The translations under genes and the position numbers were made by a program. Below, one piece after another: positions 52,967 through 62,342 of a stretch of DNA of 64,000 nt. Each line of letters starts with the position of its first letter. Position 1 is the stretch's first letter. This DNA is from Polaromonas sp. (GTDB taxonomy: Bacteria > Pseudomonadota > Gammaproteobacteria > Burkholderiales > Burkholderiaceae_C), in contig JAAFIP010000008.1 of the NCBI GenBank assembly GCA_013297865.1, forward strand, positions 124,001-188,000. The letters run 5' to 3'. The notes under the pieces are model-generated. The model was not told the origin of the DNA. It worked only from the letters and a program-made list of their open reading frames with translations, and did no database searches.

Positions 52967-55900
52967 ATGTTTGCGAAATGTTCGCGCTCAATCGCTTTTG
53001 CGACTGCGCTAGCATTTGCTTTTCTATTGCCTTCTCTGTCTTTTGCGCAAACCCAGATAACTAACACGGCCTCCATCACTGCGCCTGCAAGCGTTACCAA
53101 TACCAACACAGCAACCAGCTGTATCGCGGGTACCTGTACCGCCTCAGACACAGACACCGTAACCCCCAGTCTTCCGCAGGTATCCAAGACCTTCACTCCC
53201 ACTTCCATTAGTGCTGGCGGCACATCACTGCTGGTAATTACATTTACCAACAGCCACCGTCTCGTATCTGCCACGTTTACTGCAGCCTTTACAGATGCCT
53301 ACCCCTCGGGTCTTGTGAATGCTTCGCCAACCAATGTGGCGACGACCTGTTCTGGTCCCGCACCGTCTGCCAACCCGGGTCAGGGTACCTTGACTGTAGC
53401 TATTGGCACCGTGGTTGCTCCCAATTCAAGCTGCTCTGTATCAGCTGTAGTCACCTCCATACAGTCGCCCCAGGTAATCAACACTATCCCTGCCGGTTCA
53501 TTGTCAACCTCCGTTGGCTCCAATCCCACATTGGTAACTGCAACTCTGACAGTCAATCCTTCCGCTGACTTGGCTATTACCAAAACCGCCAGCATTGGTA
53601 ATGTCACACCGGGCAGTACCTTTACTTATACCGTTGTCATCGCCAACAACGGCCCTAGTGCTGTCAACGGTGCAACATGGACGGACACCCTGCCTTCAGG
53701 CCTGGGCACTATTACCAATATTGTTCCAAGTGCGGGTATCACTGCGGCGGCGGCGGGCACTACCATCAGTGGTACCACTACTTTAGCCAGCGGTGCGCGC
53801 GCTACCGTTACTTTCCAGGTCACGGTGGCCAATAATGCCAGCGGCGCATTGGTTAACGTGGCCAGCGTTCTTCCTCCGGGCGGAACCACTGATCCAATCT
53901 CGAGCAACAACAGCTCCACGGCTACGGTCACAGTAACTTTCGCCGACGTCACCACCGCCATTGACCTGCCGGCCAATGCGCCTGGCGGCTCGGTCGTCAC
54001 CGGCACCGTCAGCTTCACCAACGCCAGCACCGCCACGGCCACCGCCACGGCCGTGATCGGCACCGTCACGCTGAGCAACGGCGAGGTCAAGACCTTCACC
54101 GTGCCAGGCAGCCTGGCCCCGGGCCAGAGCTTCACCAGCACCTTCACCACCACGGTGCCCAACAACACCGCCACGCCGACCCTGGTGGGCACCTCCACCG
54201 TGGCCACGGCCACGCCAGAGAGCAACAACGCCAACAACAGCGCCAACGACACCCTGGTGGTGCTCTACGCTGACCCGGCCGTCACGGTCAACCCGATCCC
54301 TGCGGGCACGCCAGGCTCGACCGTCACGGCCAGCGTGACCCTGAGCAACAACGGCTCGACCACGGTGACCTTCACCCCGGTGGTGGTGGTCAACGGCGTG
54401 ACCCAGACCCTGGCGCCTGTGACCCTGGCGCCCGGCGCGACCCAGTCGGTACCGGTGCTGGTGACCATCACCGCCAGCGGCGCGACCGTCACTGGCCTGG
54501 TGACCAACCCGAGCGTGGCCGACAGCAACCCAGCCAACAACAGCGACACGAAGTCCACCGGCACCTTGCTGGCCGACGTCACCACCGCCATTGACCTGCC
54601 GGCCAATGCGCCTGGCGGCTCGGTCGTCACCGGCACCGTCAGCTTCACCAACGCCAGCACCGCCACGGCCACCGCCACGGCCGTGATCGGCACCGTCACG
54701 CTGAGCAACGGCGAGGTCAAGACCTTCACCGTGCCAGGCAGCCTGGCCCCGGGCCAGAGCTTCACCAGCACCTTCACCACCACGGTGCCCAACAACACCG
54801 CCACGCCGACCCTGGTGGGCACCTCCACCGTGGCCACGGCCACGCCAGAGAGCAACAACGCCAACAACAGCGCCAACGACACCCTGGTGGTGCTCTACGC
54901 TGACCCGGCCGTCACGGTCAACCCGATCCCTGCGGGCACGCCAGGCTCGACCGTCACGGCCAGCGTGACCCTGAGCAACAACGGCTCGACCACGGTGACC
55001 TTCACCCCGGTGGTGGTGGTCAACGGCGTGACCCAGACCCTGGCGCCTGTGACCCTGGCGCCCGGCGCGACCCAGTCGGTACCGGTGCTGGTGACCATCA
55101 CCGCCAGCGGCGCGACCGTCACTGGCCTGGTGACCAACCCGAGCGTGGCCGACAGCAACCCAGCCAACAACAGCGACACGAAGTCCACCGGCACCTTGCT
55201 GGCCGATGTTTCCGTGCTGATAGCAGTGCCAGCAAATGCAACGCCTGGTCAGACAATCACGGCGGTTGTGACTATTGCAAACAATGGAACCACACCTGCG
55301 CAGAACGTGTCGGTAACTGTCACACTGCCAAACGGATCCATCACAACGGTGTTTACAGTTGGTACGCTGGCTACGGGTGCTAGCAGCACGGTGTCCATCG
55401 CTTATCTGGTTCCGCCTGCTCAGACGGCTACCATGACCTGGAAAGCAGATGTCACTACAACAACTCCAGATAGTGTTCCGCAGAACAATACATCTGTAGG
55501 AACGACTACTGTGGTCAAAGTGTTTAACGCCAGCCTGTCAGGCCGGGTGTGGTTGGACACTAATAGTGACAAGATCTACACATCTGGCACTGATTTCGAC
55601 TTGTCTGGTTGGAGAGTTGAACTTCTGCAGGGCACCACCATTGTGGGTACCGCCACCACAGCAGCAGATGGCCGTTACACGATAGGTAGTCAAGTACCTG
55701 GCGGTGGCTATTCTGTGAGGTTCAAGAACCCTGCAGGTCAAGTGGTTGTATCGACTCCGTTTAACCAAGGCCCTGTGGCAGTTGGTGGCAGAACAACGCA
55801 AAACGGTAATCCATCAGTGGGTACTACAACAAGCGTAGTTACTGGTACCACGATTGTGGGCGGCGCTATCGACAATGTGTTCCTCTATGCTGGTGACAAT

Positions 55901-57331
55901 ACCATTGAGCAAAACCTGCCGATTGACCCAAGCGGTGTGGTGTACGACTCCGTCACACGTAAGCCTGTACCGGGCGCGGTAGTGACTTTGATTGGTCCTG
56001 ACGGCAATCCAGTGCCTGGAACTAATTTGCTGCAAGGCTCCTCAGTCATTACTACAGACGCAAGTGGCGTATACCAATTCGATCTGTTGCCTGCAGCACC
56101 TAGTGGCGTCTATCGCCTGCAGGTTGTTCCACCTCAGGGCTATAGCGCACCTCCTGCATCACAGGGTGGTGTATCGCAGCCTGGACTTGCGCCTAACACA
56201 ACACAAGGCACTGTCAATGCAGGTGTCTACACGCCACCAGACAATGTAGCGTTTGTTGCAATGCAGCCTAACGCCCTGGCTCCTGCAGTAGGCGTCAACG
56301 GTGCCGGAGCAGTCGGCGGCAACGGTACGCAGTACTTCCTTGGTTTCAATCTGACTCTGGGCGCTGGCCAGTCTGCAGGTGTGATACACAACCATATTCC
56401 GTTAGATCCACCATTGGCAGCGGGCGCAATTCTGATCAGCAAAGTGGGCGATAAGTCTGTTGCTGAAATCGCAGACTCGGTGCGTTACACCATTCGCGTG
56501 CGCAACACGACAGGTGCTCCGATAGGTGGGGTCACCATAGAAGACATGTTGCCTGCTGGCTTCCGCTACGTACTGGGTACGGCGCGCTTTAACTCGGTGA
56601 CTCTGGCTGATCCAGCTGGCGGCGTGGGACGTGCGCTGACATTCAAGTTCGTACAGGATGTCCCTGCTAACACCACCGTGGAGCTGACCTACTTCGTACG
56701 TGTAGGGGTGGGTGCACAACAAGGCGATGGCATCAACCGCGCAACAGCTGTGTATGGTGGTGTTCGTTCGAACACTGCGCAGTACAAAGTAAACGTACAA
56801 GGCGGCGTATTCAGCAATGATGGATGCATCATCGGTAAGGTCTATGTTGACTGTGACGGTACACATACCCAGAACAACGAAAGCGGTTCCCGCGAGTTGG
56901 GTATCCCTGGCGTGCGTCTGGTCATGCTCGACGGCACCTACATGATTACTGACAACGAAGGTAAGTACAGTATTTGCGGTGTCAAACCACAAACACACGT
57001 TATCAAAGTTGATCGCAGTACCTTGCCTAAGGGCTCACGTCTGCTGCCATCGAGCAACCGCAACGCAGGTGTTGGCGACAGTATCTTTGTTGATCTGAAG
57101 GGCGGCGAGCTGGCACGTGCAGACTTCATCGAGGGTTCATGCAGCCCCGAGGTGCTGGACCAAGTTAAGGCACGCCGCGCTCAAGGTGGTGTGCTGGCTC
57201 CTGAAAAAGAACTGCCTGCTGATTTGAAAATTGATAACCGCCCCAACGAAGCGCAACAGCAAATATTGCCTAGCCTGCGTCCTGCCGCACCTTCCGCACC
57301 TGGTGCGATCGTTCCGGGAGGTAAACAGTAA
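52967..57331 (+). CDS. Giant secreted/surface protein with DUF11/CARDB-like and SdrD-like domains
   Basis: 1454 residues, or longer if an upstream TTG/GTG is used; ATG 52967 is chosen because it begins a classic signal peptide (FATALAFAFLLPSLSFAQ). Then Thr/Val/Asn-rich beta domains: DUF11-like (about 60-325), two identical 210-residue units (326-745) each of two CARDB-like subdomains, another such domain, and an SdrD_B-like domain (SGRVWLDTNSDKIY near 860). More carboxypeptidase-regulatory-like Ig folds follow (VVYDSVTRKPVPGAVV near 990), then a DUF11 domain (AILISKVGDKSVAEIADSVRY near 1153), and a Cys-containing C-terminal domain (CIIGKVYVDCDGTHTQ near 1286). No LPXTG or autotransporter barrel is seen. 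Its stop overlaps the next start (TAATG). Likely an exported filamentous or adhesive surface protein; function unknown. Confidence 0.8.
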   Translation: MFAKCSRSIAFATALAFAFLLPSLSFAQTQITNTASITAPASVTNTNTATSCIAGTCTASDTDTVTPSLPQVSKTFTPTSISAGGTSLLVITFTNSHRLVSATFTAAFTDAYPSGLVNASPTNVATTCSGPAPSANPGQGTLTVAIGTVVAPNSSCSVSAVVTSIQSPQVINTIPAGSLSTSVGSNPTLVTATLTVNPSADLAITKTASIGNVTPGSTFTYTVVIANNGPSAVNGATWTDTLPSGLGTITNIVPSAGITAAAAGTTISGTTTLASGARATVTFQVTVANNASGALVNVASVLPPGGTTDPISSNNSSTATVTVTFADVTTAIDLPANAPGGSVVTGTVSFTNASTATATATAVIGTVTLSNGEVKTFTVPGSLAPGQSFTSTFTTTVPNNTATPTLVGTSTVATATPESNNANNSANDTLVVLYADPAVTVNPIPAGTPGSTVTASVTLSNNGSTTVTFTPVVVVNGVTQTLAPVTLAPGATQSVPVLVTITASGATVTGLVTNPSVADSNPANNSDTKSTGTLLADVTTAIDLPANAPGGSVVTGTVSFTNASTATATATAVIGTVTLSNGEVKTFTVPGSLAPGQSFTSTFTTTVPNNTATPTLVGTSTVATATPESNNANNSANDTLVVLYADPAVTVNPIPAGTPGSTVTASVTLSNNGSTTVTFTPVVVVNGVTQTLAPVTLAPGATQSVPVLVTITASGATVTGLVTNPSVADSNPANNSDTKSTGTLLADVSVLIAVPANATPGQTITAVVTIANNGTTPAQNVSVTVTLPNGSITTVFTVGTLATGASSTVSIAYLVPPAQTATMTWKADVTTTTPDSVPQNNTSVGTTTVVKVFNASLSGRVWLDTNSDKIYTSGTDFDLSGWRVELLQGTTIVGTATTAADGRYTIGSQVPGGGYSVRFKNPAGQVVVSTPFNQGPVAVGGRTTQNGNPSVGTTTSVVTGTTIVGGAIDNVFLYAGDNTIEQNLPIDPSGVVYDSVTRKPVPGAVVTLIGPDGNPVPGTNLLQGSSVITTDASGVYQFDLLPAAPSGVYRLQVVPPQGYSAPPASQGGVSQPGLAPNTTQGTVNAGVYTPPDNVAFVAMQPNALAPAVGVNGAGAVGGNGTQYFLGFNLTLGAGQSAGVIHNHIPLDPPLAAGAILISKVGDKSVAEIADSVRYTIRVRNTTGAPIGGVTIEDMLPAGFRYVLGTARFNSVTLADPAGGVGRALTFKFVQDVPANTTVELTYFVRVGVGAQQGDGINRATAVYGGVRSNTAQYKVNVQGGVFSNDGCIIGKVYVDCDGTHTQNNESGSRELGIPGVRLVMLDGTYMITDNEGKYSICGVKPQTHVIKVDRSTLPKGSRLLPSSNRNAGVGDSIFVDLKGGELARADFIEGSCSPEVLDQVKARRAQGGVLAPEKELPADLKIDNRPNEAQQQILPSLRPAAPSAPGAIVPGGKQ
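53942..55201 (+). repeat. Two tandem 630-bp units with no difference visible
   Basis: Unit 1 is 53942-54571 and unit 2 is 54572-55201. By eye they agree at every base, including synonymous positions, and each encodes 210 residues. Identity stops abruptly on both sides (only GCCGA continues). Third codon positions are almost all G or C (ACC, GCC, GGC, GTG), unlike the mixed codons just outside. Confidence 0.93.
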
Positions 57332-60300
57332 TGATCTCGACATCTAAATTACAAACCATGGGCAAGGTGCTAGTGCAAAGAACGCCGGTAGCGATTGCCA
57401 TTGCGCTGATGTACAGCCTGGCGTCCGCACAGCCCGCTCAAAACACAACCAGTGCAGATGTGCTTGAATCAAAAAGCCCATTTGAAACTGGCGGCCAGGC
57501 TGGCATTGGCCCGCGCCCCTTCACGTCCTTTTTTGAACGCCTGAGTTCGCCAGTAGAGAAGATCAAGATTGCTGTCGCTGCAGATAATCTGCCAGCAGAT
57601 GGCGTCAGCTCCACTGAAGTAAAAGTGCAGCTGCTCGATGCCAAAGGGCAGCCTTTAAAAGGCGAGCAGGAGATCACGATTGAAGTCAATGGCGGTGCCC
57701 GCATCGCTATCGCGGGCCGCCTGACGACAGAGTCTGGCGCTGACCGCAGCGATGTCGATCGGATCACTCCTGGTGTTCAGGCCAAGGTAGTCGATGGCAA
57801 TTTGACCTTCAGATTGATTGCGCCATACCAGCCTGAGGCGATCAACCTACGTGTGAGCGTGCGCGGCGTTGCCGAGAAGGTGATAGTGCGGTATGTTCCT
57901 GATCTGAGAGAAATGATCGCAGTTGGCCTCATTGAAGGACGTTTGCGGTCAGACAAATTTGATCCGCGTACGATCGTGCCAGTGCGCGAAAATGATGGCT
58001 TCGATAACGAGTTGCGTGGCCTCACCAAAGAATTTAGCGGTGGGAAGAATAATTTCGGTGCCCGTGCAGCGATGTATCTCAAAGGTAAAGTCAAAGGCGA
58101 ATACCTGTTGACGATGTCTTACGATTCAGATAAGGATACGCGCAAGCAGCTGTTCGAGTCGATTGATCCCAATGCGTTTTATCCTGTGTATGGAGACTCA
58201 AGCATTCGCGGTGTGGATGCACAAAGCTCCAGCAAACTGTATGTGCGCATTGACAAGAACCGCAGCTACCTGCTGTATGGTGATTACACCACCAACGATG
58301 ACAACCCTGCACGTTCGCTCAGCCAATACAACCGCACGCTGCCTGGTCTGCGCGGTCGCTACGAAGAAGGCAATGTCACAGCCAATGCATTTGTAGCACA
58401 GCAAAGCTTCAGGCAAGTGGTGGATGAGTATCCAGCACGTGGCGTATCGGGACCTTATTCCGTATCCAATCCCAACGGCATCAAGGGTAGCGAAAAGATT
58501 GAAATTGTTGTTCGCAGCAAAAACCAGACAACAGTCATTCTGAAGACCACTGCGCTAGCGCGTGAGGCTGACTATCAGTTTGAACCGTTCAGTGGTCAGA
58601 TACTTTTCCGTTCGCCTGTCCCCAGTGTTGACGATCAGGGTAACCCTGTTTCCATCCGCGTGACATACGAAGTTGAGCAGGGTGGAGAACGTTTTACGGT
58701 GTATGGCGGTGATGTGCGCCTGAAAATCGCTGACAGCCTGACGGTAGGAGTGGCTGCAGCCAAAGACAATAACCCTGCAGCACCACAAACCGTGGTCGGA
58801 GCGAACGTACAGCTGAAGTTGAGCAAAAATACCGAAGTGCTGGCGGAAGTCGCACGCTCCAGTAGCGTCGTAAATACCAACGCCAATGGTTTCAATACCA
58901 ACAACAGCGCAAACTTTGCCGGTAAAAGTGGTAGCTTCGACGGAACAGCATCAAGGGTTGAAATCCGCCATGCCGATGAGGCGCTGCGCGGCAATGCGTA
59001 TGTCTTGCGGGCTGACAAGGAATTCAATAATTCATCCAGCGGTATCACTGGTGGTCAACAGGAATTGGGCGGCGCGGTGACCTACAAGATCACCAATAGC
59101 ATCACCTTGAGTGCGGATGCCAAGCGATCAGAAGATACCATCATCAACAGCAAGAACGAAGCAGCCTCGATTGCTGGTGATTTGAAGCTCACTGAACGAC
59201 TGACAGTCGGTATGGGTGCACGCTACGTGCAGCAAAACGCTGTCAGTCTGTCGCAGCAAGCGACCAGCAATTGCCTGAACAATCCCTCGGTGACTTACTC
59301 CGGCAACGTAGTGGGGTACAACTCAGGCTATGGCATTGTGCCTACTACGGGCCAAAACATTGATCCTGCCACTGGCTTGCCAGTGATCTGCAATACAGCG
59401 ATCAATCCAGTGCCTGCACCTGCCAATGGTTTGGACAGAAAATCCGTCTTTGGCCGTTTGGCCTACAAAGCGACTGACAAGCTAACCCTTGAAGGTGAGC
59501 TGCAGCACATTACCGGTACAGACCCTGGCAATACCATCAAGCTAGGCGCGAAATACGCTGCGACTGACACTTTGAACTTTACGGGCGAAGTGCAGCGCGA
59601 GATTGGTGGCGATAAAGACGACAACCTGTATCGAGTTGGCGCAGACTGGCGCGTGGCAGACAAGACGCGCATCTACTCGCGCTACGAGTATGGCCGTCAA
59701 TACACAGGTGCCTATGGCCTGGGCACTGGCTCGCTCAACCGCACTTTTGCCTTGGGCATTGACACCCAGTATATGCAGGACGGTACGCTGTACAACGAGT
59801 ACCGCCTGGCGGACGGCAGCTCTGGCAAGTCAGTGCAAAACGCCATAGGTCTGCGCAATGGCTGGAACGTAGCCGAAGGTCTGCGCTTGATCACCAACAT
59901 TGAGCGCCTGAAGAGCACAGCAGGCGACAGTACCGCAGCAGGTGTGGGTGTTGAGTACACCGCTAGCGAGCTGTGGAAAGGCTCTGGCCGCGTGGAATGG
60001 CGTGAAGATACTGCCAACACCAATTGGTTGGTGACAGCTGGCATCGCCCGCAAACTCGATCGCAACTGGACATTTATCGGCCGTGACTATTTCAACTGGA
60101 TCAATCCTCGCGATGGTTCAGCGGACACACGCCAGAACAGGTTGCAGTTGGGCTTTGCCTACCGTCCTGTAGACAACAACCGTTTTGACGCGCTGGGTCT
60201 GTATGAGCGCAAGAGCGAGAACACGCCAACCAAGCAAAACGCCACTGACATTGTGAGTCTGCGTGGTAACTACCATCCTTCACGACCCTGGTTTATTTCA

Positions 60301-60708
60301 GGGCGCTTCGCGACCAAGAATGTCAATGAAACCCTTGAGGGTGTGAATGATTCCTATCGTGCTTCACTGCTTGGTGGACGCATCACCTATGACATCACCA
60401 ATCGATGGTCTGTGGGCGGTATAACGACCCTGCTGGTCGGCTCTGGTGGCGCAAAACAGTATGCTTATGGTCTGGAGGTGGGCTATACCTTGATGGATAA
60501 CTTATTGGTCACTTTGGGCTACAACTGGCGCGGCTTCCGCGATGACGACCTGACGGGCAGTGATTACACTAACCGTGGTTGGGTACTTGGTGTGCGCTAC
60601 AAGTTCGATGAAGATCTTTTCAAGCGCGACGATGCACGGGTGAACCGTGCCTTGAGCCCCACCGCCACACCAGCTATCGGTACCGGTGCTGCACCGGCCA
60701 AACCATGA
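57331..60708 (+). CDS. Large outer-membrane beta-barrel protein with N-terminal Ig-like domain
   Basis: 1125 residues. Signal peptide ending LASAQ (about residue 34). An invasin/Big_1-like domain follows (about 75-190: IAVAADNLPADGVSSTEVKV, GQPLKGEQEITIEVNGG). The remainder is alternating short beta strands typical of an outer-membrane barrel (YLLYGDYTTND, LYVRIDKNRSY, LRVEWRED-like, GVGVEYTAS), and the end LGVRYKFDEDLF is the usual aromatic-terminated strand, with a Pro/Ala tail after it. No TonB box or plug is evident. It has a good ribosome-binding site (GGAGG) and overlaps the preceding stop. It probably anchors or exports the giant protein (inference). Confidence 0.75.
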   Translation: MISTSKLQTMGKVLVQRTPVAIAIALMYSLASAQPAQNTTSADVLESKSPFETGGQAGIGPRPFTSFFERLSSPVEKIKIAVAADNLPADGVSSTEVKVQLLDAKGQPLKGEQEITIEVNGGARIAIAGRLTTESGADRSDVDRITPGVQAKVVDGNLTFRLIAPYQPEAINLRVSVRGVAEKVIVRYVPDLREMIAVGLIEGRLRSDKFDPRTIVPVRENDGFDNELRGLTKEFSGGKNNFGARAAMYLKGKVKGEYLLTMSYDSDKDTRKQLFESIDPNAFYPVYGDSSIRGVDAQSSSKLYVRIDKNRSYLLYGDYTTNDDNPARSLSQYNRTLPGLRGRYEEGNVTANAFVAQQSFRQVVDEYPARGVSGPYSVSNPNGIKGSEKIEIVVRSKNQTTVILKTTALAREADYQFEPFSGQILFRSPVPSVDDQGNPVSIRVTYEVEQGGERFTVYGGDVRLKIADSLTVGVAAAKDNNPAAPQTVVGANVQLKLSKNTEVLAEVARSSSVVNTNANGFNTNNSANFAGKSGSFDGTASRVEIRHADEALRGNAYVLRADKEFNNSSSGITGGQQELGGAVTYKITNSITLSADAKRSEDTIINSKNEAASIAGDLKLTERLTVGMGARYVQQNAVSLSQQATSNCLNNPSVTYSGNVVGYNSGYGIVPTTGQNIDPATGLPVICNTAINPVPAPANGLDRKSVFGRLAYKATDKLTLEGELQHITGTDPGNTIKLGAKYAATDTLNFTGEVQREIGGDKDDNLYRVGADWRVADKTRIYSRYEYGRQYTGAYGLGTGSLNRTFALGIDTQYMQDGTLYNEYRLADGSSGKSVQNAIGLRNGWNVAEGLRLITNIERLKSTAGDSTAAGVGVEYTASELWKGSGRVEWREDTANTNWLVTAGIARKLDRNWTFIGRDYFNWINPRDGSADTRQNRLQLGFAYRPVDNNRFDALGLYERKSENTPTKQNATDIVSLRGNYHPSRPWFISGRFATKNVNETLEGVNDSYRASLLGGRITYDITNRWSVGGITTLLVGSGGAKQYAYGLEVGYTLMDNLLVTLGYNWRGFRDDDLTGSDYTNRGWVLGVRYKFDEDLFKRDDARVNRALSPTATPAIGTGAAPAKP

Positions 60709-60719
60709 TGAGGTTCGCC

Positions 60720-61799
60720 ATGCGACATATTTATGCACTGATCTTGCCGCTTGCCATCATTGGCTGTGGCTCCACCGCCAAGAACGAAGCACCAGGGCCT
60801 ACTGCGCAAGCTACTGGCTTGGTGCCCCAGCAAAACCGCATCACATACACACCTGTATTGGCTGACCGCAAGAATATTGAGGCTCTGCAGGACCGCCTGC
60901 GCAAGCTCAATGAGGCTGGCATTCCCCAGAACAACTATTCGCTTGCCAAAGCCCAGTGCTGGCTGGATACCGCCAAAACCCAATACCATGAAAATGACCG
61001 CACGGGCTACATCGAAGAGTCGATGACCGAGTCGCAAAAAATCATTCAGGCACTCGAAGCCAACAAAGCGGCCAAAGTGGGATATGAAACACCCTTGGTA
61101 GCACGCAGCACACGTCTGCGTGATGATCTGTGGGCTGAGTTGTCCAAATTCAAAGGCAATGAAAGCACCCTGGCATGCAACGCACGCACGGTGGCCTGCT
61201 CAGAGGTGCGTTTGGTGCGTGCTGGTCACGCAGAAGAGCAAACTGGTTGGCGTGCTGCCACGCCGCACGTCATGATGGCTGAAGACGGCATACGCCGTGC
61301 AGGTCAAGAGGCAGCGGCCTGTGCGGCCCCGGTTGTAGCGCGTGCTGCTCCAGCACCTGTTCCAACCCCTGCACCGGTAGCGCCTGCACCAGTGGCACCT
61401 GCCGTAACCAAGGAGACATTTGTCTTGCTGTCCGACACCTTGTTCAGATTCGACAAATCGGGCCGCGACGAAATGCTGCCTGGTGGCCGCGAGCGTCTGA
61501 ACGCCATCGCGCAGCGCCTGAAAGGCTACCAGTCGATTGCGACGCTCAATGTAGTGGGCCATACCGACCGTTTGGGTTCTGACCAGTACAACGACCCACT
61601 ATCGGCCAATCGCGCCGCAACCGTCAAAGCGCTGCTGGAGTCCTTGAGTGTCAAAGCTGCCAGCGCGCAGGCCAGTGGCAAGGGCAAGCGCGAACCAGTC
61701 ACCACAGCGTGCAGCGACAAACTGCCTCGCGAGAAGCTGATTCAATGCCTGCAGCCGGACCGCCGCGTGACGATTGAAGTCACAGGTGTTGTGCGCTAA
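60720..61799 (+). CDS. OmpA-family lipoprotein
   Basis: About 359 residues. The lipobox LAIIGC makes it a lipoprotein. A helical region (about 40-150, NIEALQDRLRKLNEAGIPQN, YIEESMTESQKIIQALE), a Pro/Ala linker and a C-terminal OmpA peptidoglycan-binding domain (about 235-355: LFRFDKSGRDEM, NVVGHTDRLGSDQYNDPLSANRA) follow. ATG 60720 has TGAGG upstream; an ATG at 60705 overlapping the preceding stop is an alternative. It is the third gene of the surface operon and would tie the barrel or giant protein to the cell wall (inference). A rho-independent terminator follows. Confidence 0.87.
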   Translation: MRHIYALILPLAIIGCGSTAKNEAPGPTAQATGLVPQQNRITYTPVLADRKNIEALQDRLRKLNEAGIPQNNYSLAKAQCWLDTAKTQYHENDRTGYIEESMTESQKIIQALEANKAAKVGYETPLVARSTRLRDDLWAELSKFKGNESTLACNARTVACSEVRLVRAGHAEEQTGWRAATPHVMMAEDGIRRAGQEAAACAAPVVARAAPAPVPTPAPVAPAPVAPAVTKETFVLLSDTLFRFDKSGRDEMLPGGRERLNAIAQRLKGYQSIATLNVVGHTDRLGSDQYNDPLSANRAATVKALLESLSVKAASAQASGKGKREPVTTACSDKLPREKLIQCLQPDRRVTIEVTGVVR

Positions 61800-61819
61800 G
61801 CTGCAAGCTTCGACCACAG

Positions 61820-61845
61820 AAAAAAGGCTCTCACGGGCCTTTTTT
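61820..61845 (+). terminator. Rho-independent terminator of the surface operon
   Basis: AAAAAAGGC and GCCTTTTTT form a 9-bp stem with an 8-base loop, ending in a run of T, 20 bp after the OmpA-family gene. The A run on the left makes it possibly bidirectional for the convergent ridA gene. Confidence 0.85.
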
Positions 61846-61877
61846 CATATGTACGCGGCACAAGACTGGATGGAGAT

Positions 61878-62273
61878 TCAATCTGGCACCACTGCAGTGA
61901 CCTCAATTTCCACCTGCGCGCGCTCTTCCATCAGGCCTGAGACTTCCAGGCAGCTCATGGCAGGAAAGTGCCTGCCCATGACTTCGCGGTAGACCACGCC
62001 AAGTTCTGCAAGGCGGGCGTTGTATTCTTTGCGGTTGATCACATACCACGTCATCCGAACCATATGCTGTGGCTGCGCGTTACCCGCATGCAGCACAGCC
62101 AGGACATTGCGCAGTGCCTGTGCACACTGCGCGATGAAGTCATCGCTGTCAAATTGTTGCTGGGCGTTCCAGCCGATCTGGCCACCCACAAAAATTAGGG
62201 TGCCACGCGCAGCGATGCCGTTGGCGTAGCCTTTGGGTTGAGCCCAGTCGGGCGGTTGAAGTCGTTGCAGCAT
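61878..62273 (-). CDS. RidA/YjgF family enamine/imine deaminase-like protein
   Basis: 131 residues. RidA-fold motifs: GIAARGTLIFVGGQIGWNA near residue 20, FDSDDFIAQCAQALRNVLAVL near 41, MVRMTWYVINRKEYNARLAEL near 70 and HFPAMSCLEVSGLMEERAQVEIEVTAV at the end. RidA proteins hydrolyse reactive enamines/imines; this is nearer the Rid4-7 type since the usual arginine context differs. ATG 62271-62273 is preferred to a TTG two codons upstream. It lies between the terminator and the acyl-CoA ligase gene, which is on the same strand. Confidence 0.87.
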   Translation of the reverse strand: MLQRLQPPDWAQPKGYANGIAARGTLIFVGGQIGWNAQQQFDSDDFIAQCAQALRNVLAVLHAGNAQPQHMVRMTWYVINRKEYNARLAELGVVYREVMGRHFPAMSCLEVSGLMEERAQVEIEVTAVVPD

Positions 62274-62342
62274 AGTCAATGAAAAATAAGGTGGGTGATC
62301 TGGGCTTGAGATAGATGGGTACAGTGCGGGAGCCGACAGCTT

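Noticed and set aside
53626-55194. Long antisense open frames of about 208, 205 and 99 residues, two ending in the same sequence
   Set aside because: They are the reverse complement of the identical 630-bp units; the repetition and the high G/C third positions explain both the length and the similarity.
53942-55201. Tandem repeats as a CRISPR or satellite array
   Set aside because: Two 630-bp units in an open reading frame with protein-domain periodicity and no spacers.
61820-61845. Attachment site or repeat at the end of the surface operon
   Set aside because: The A run, GC stem and T run are fully explained by a rho-independent terminator.
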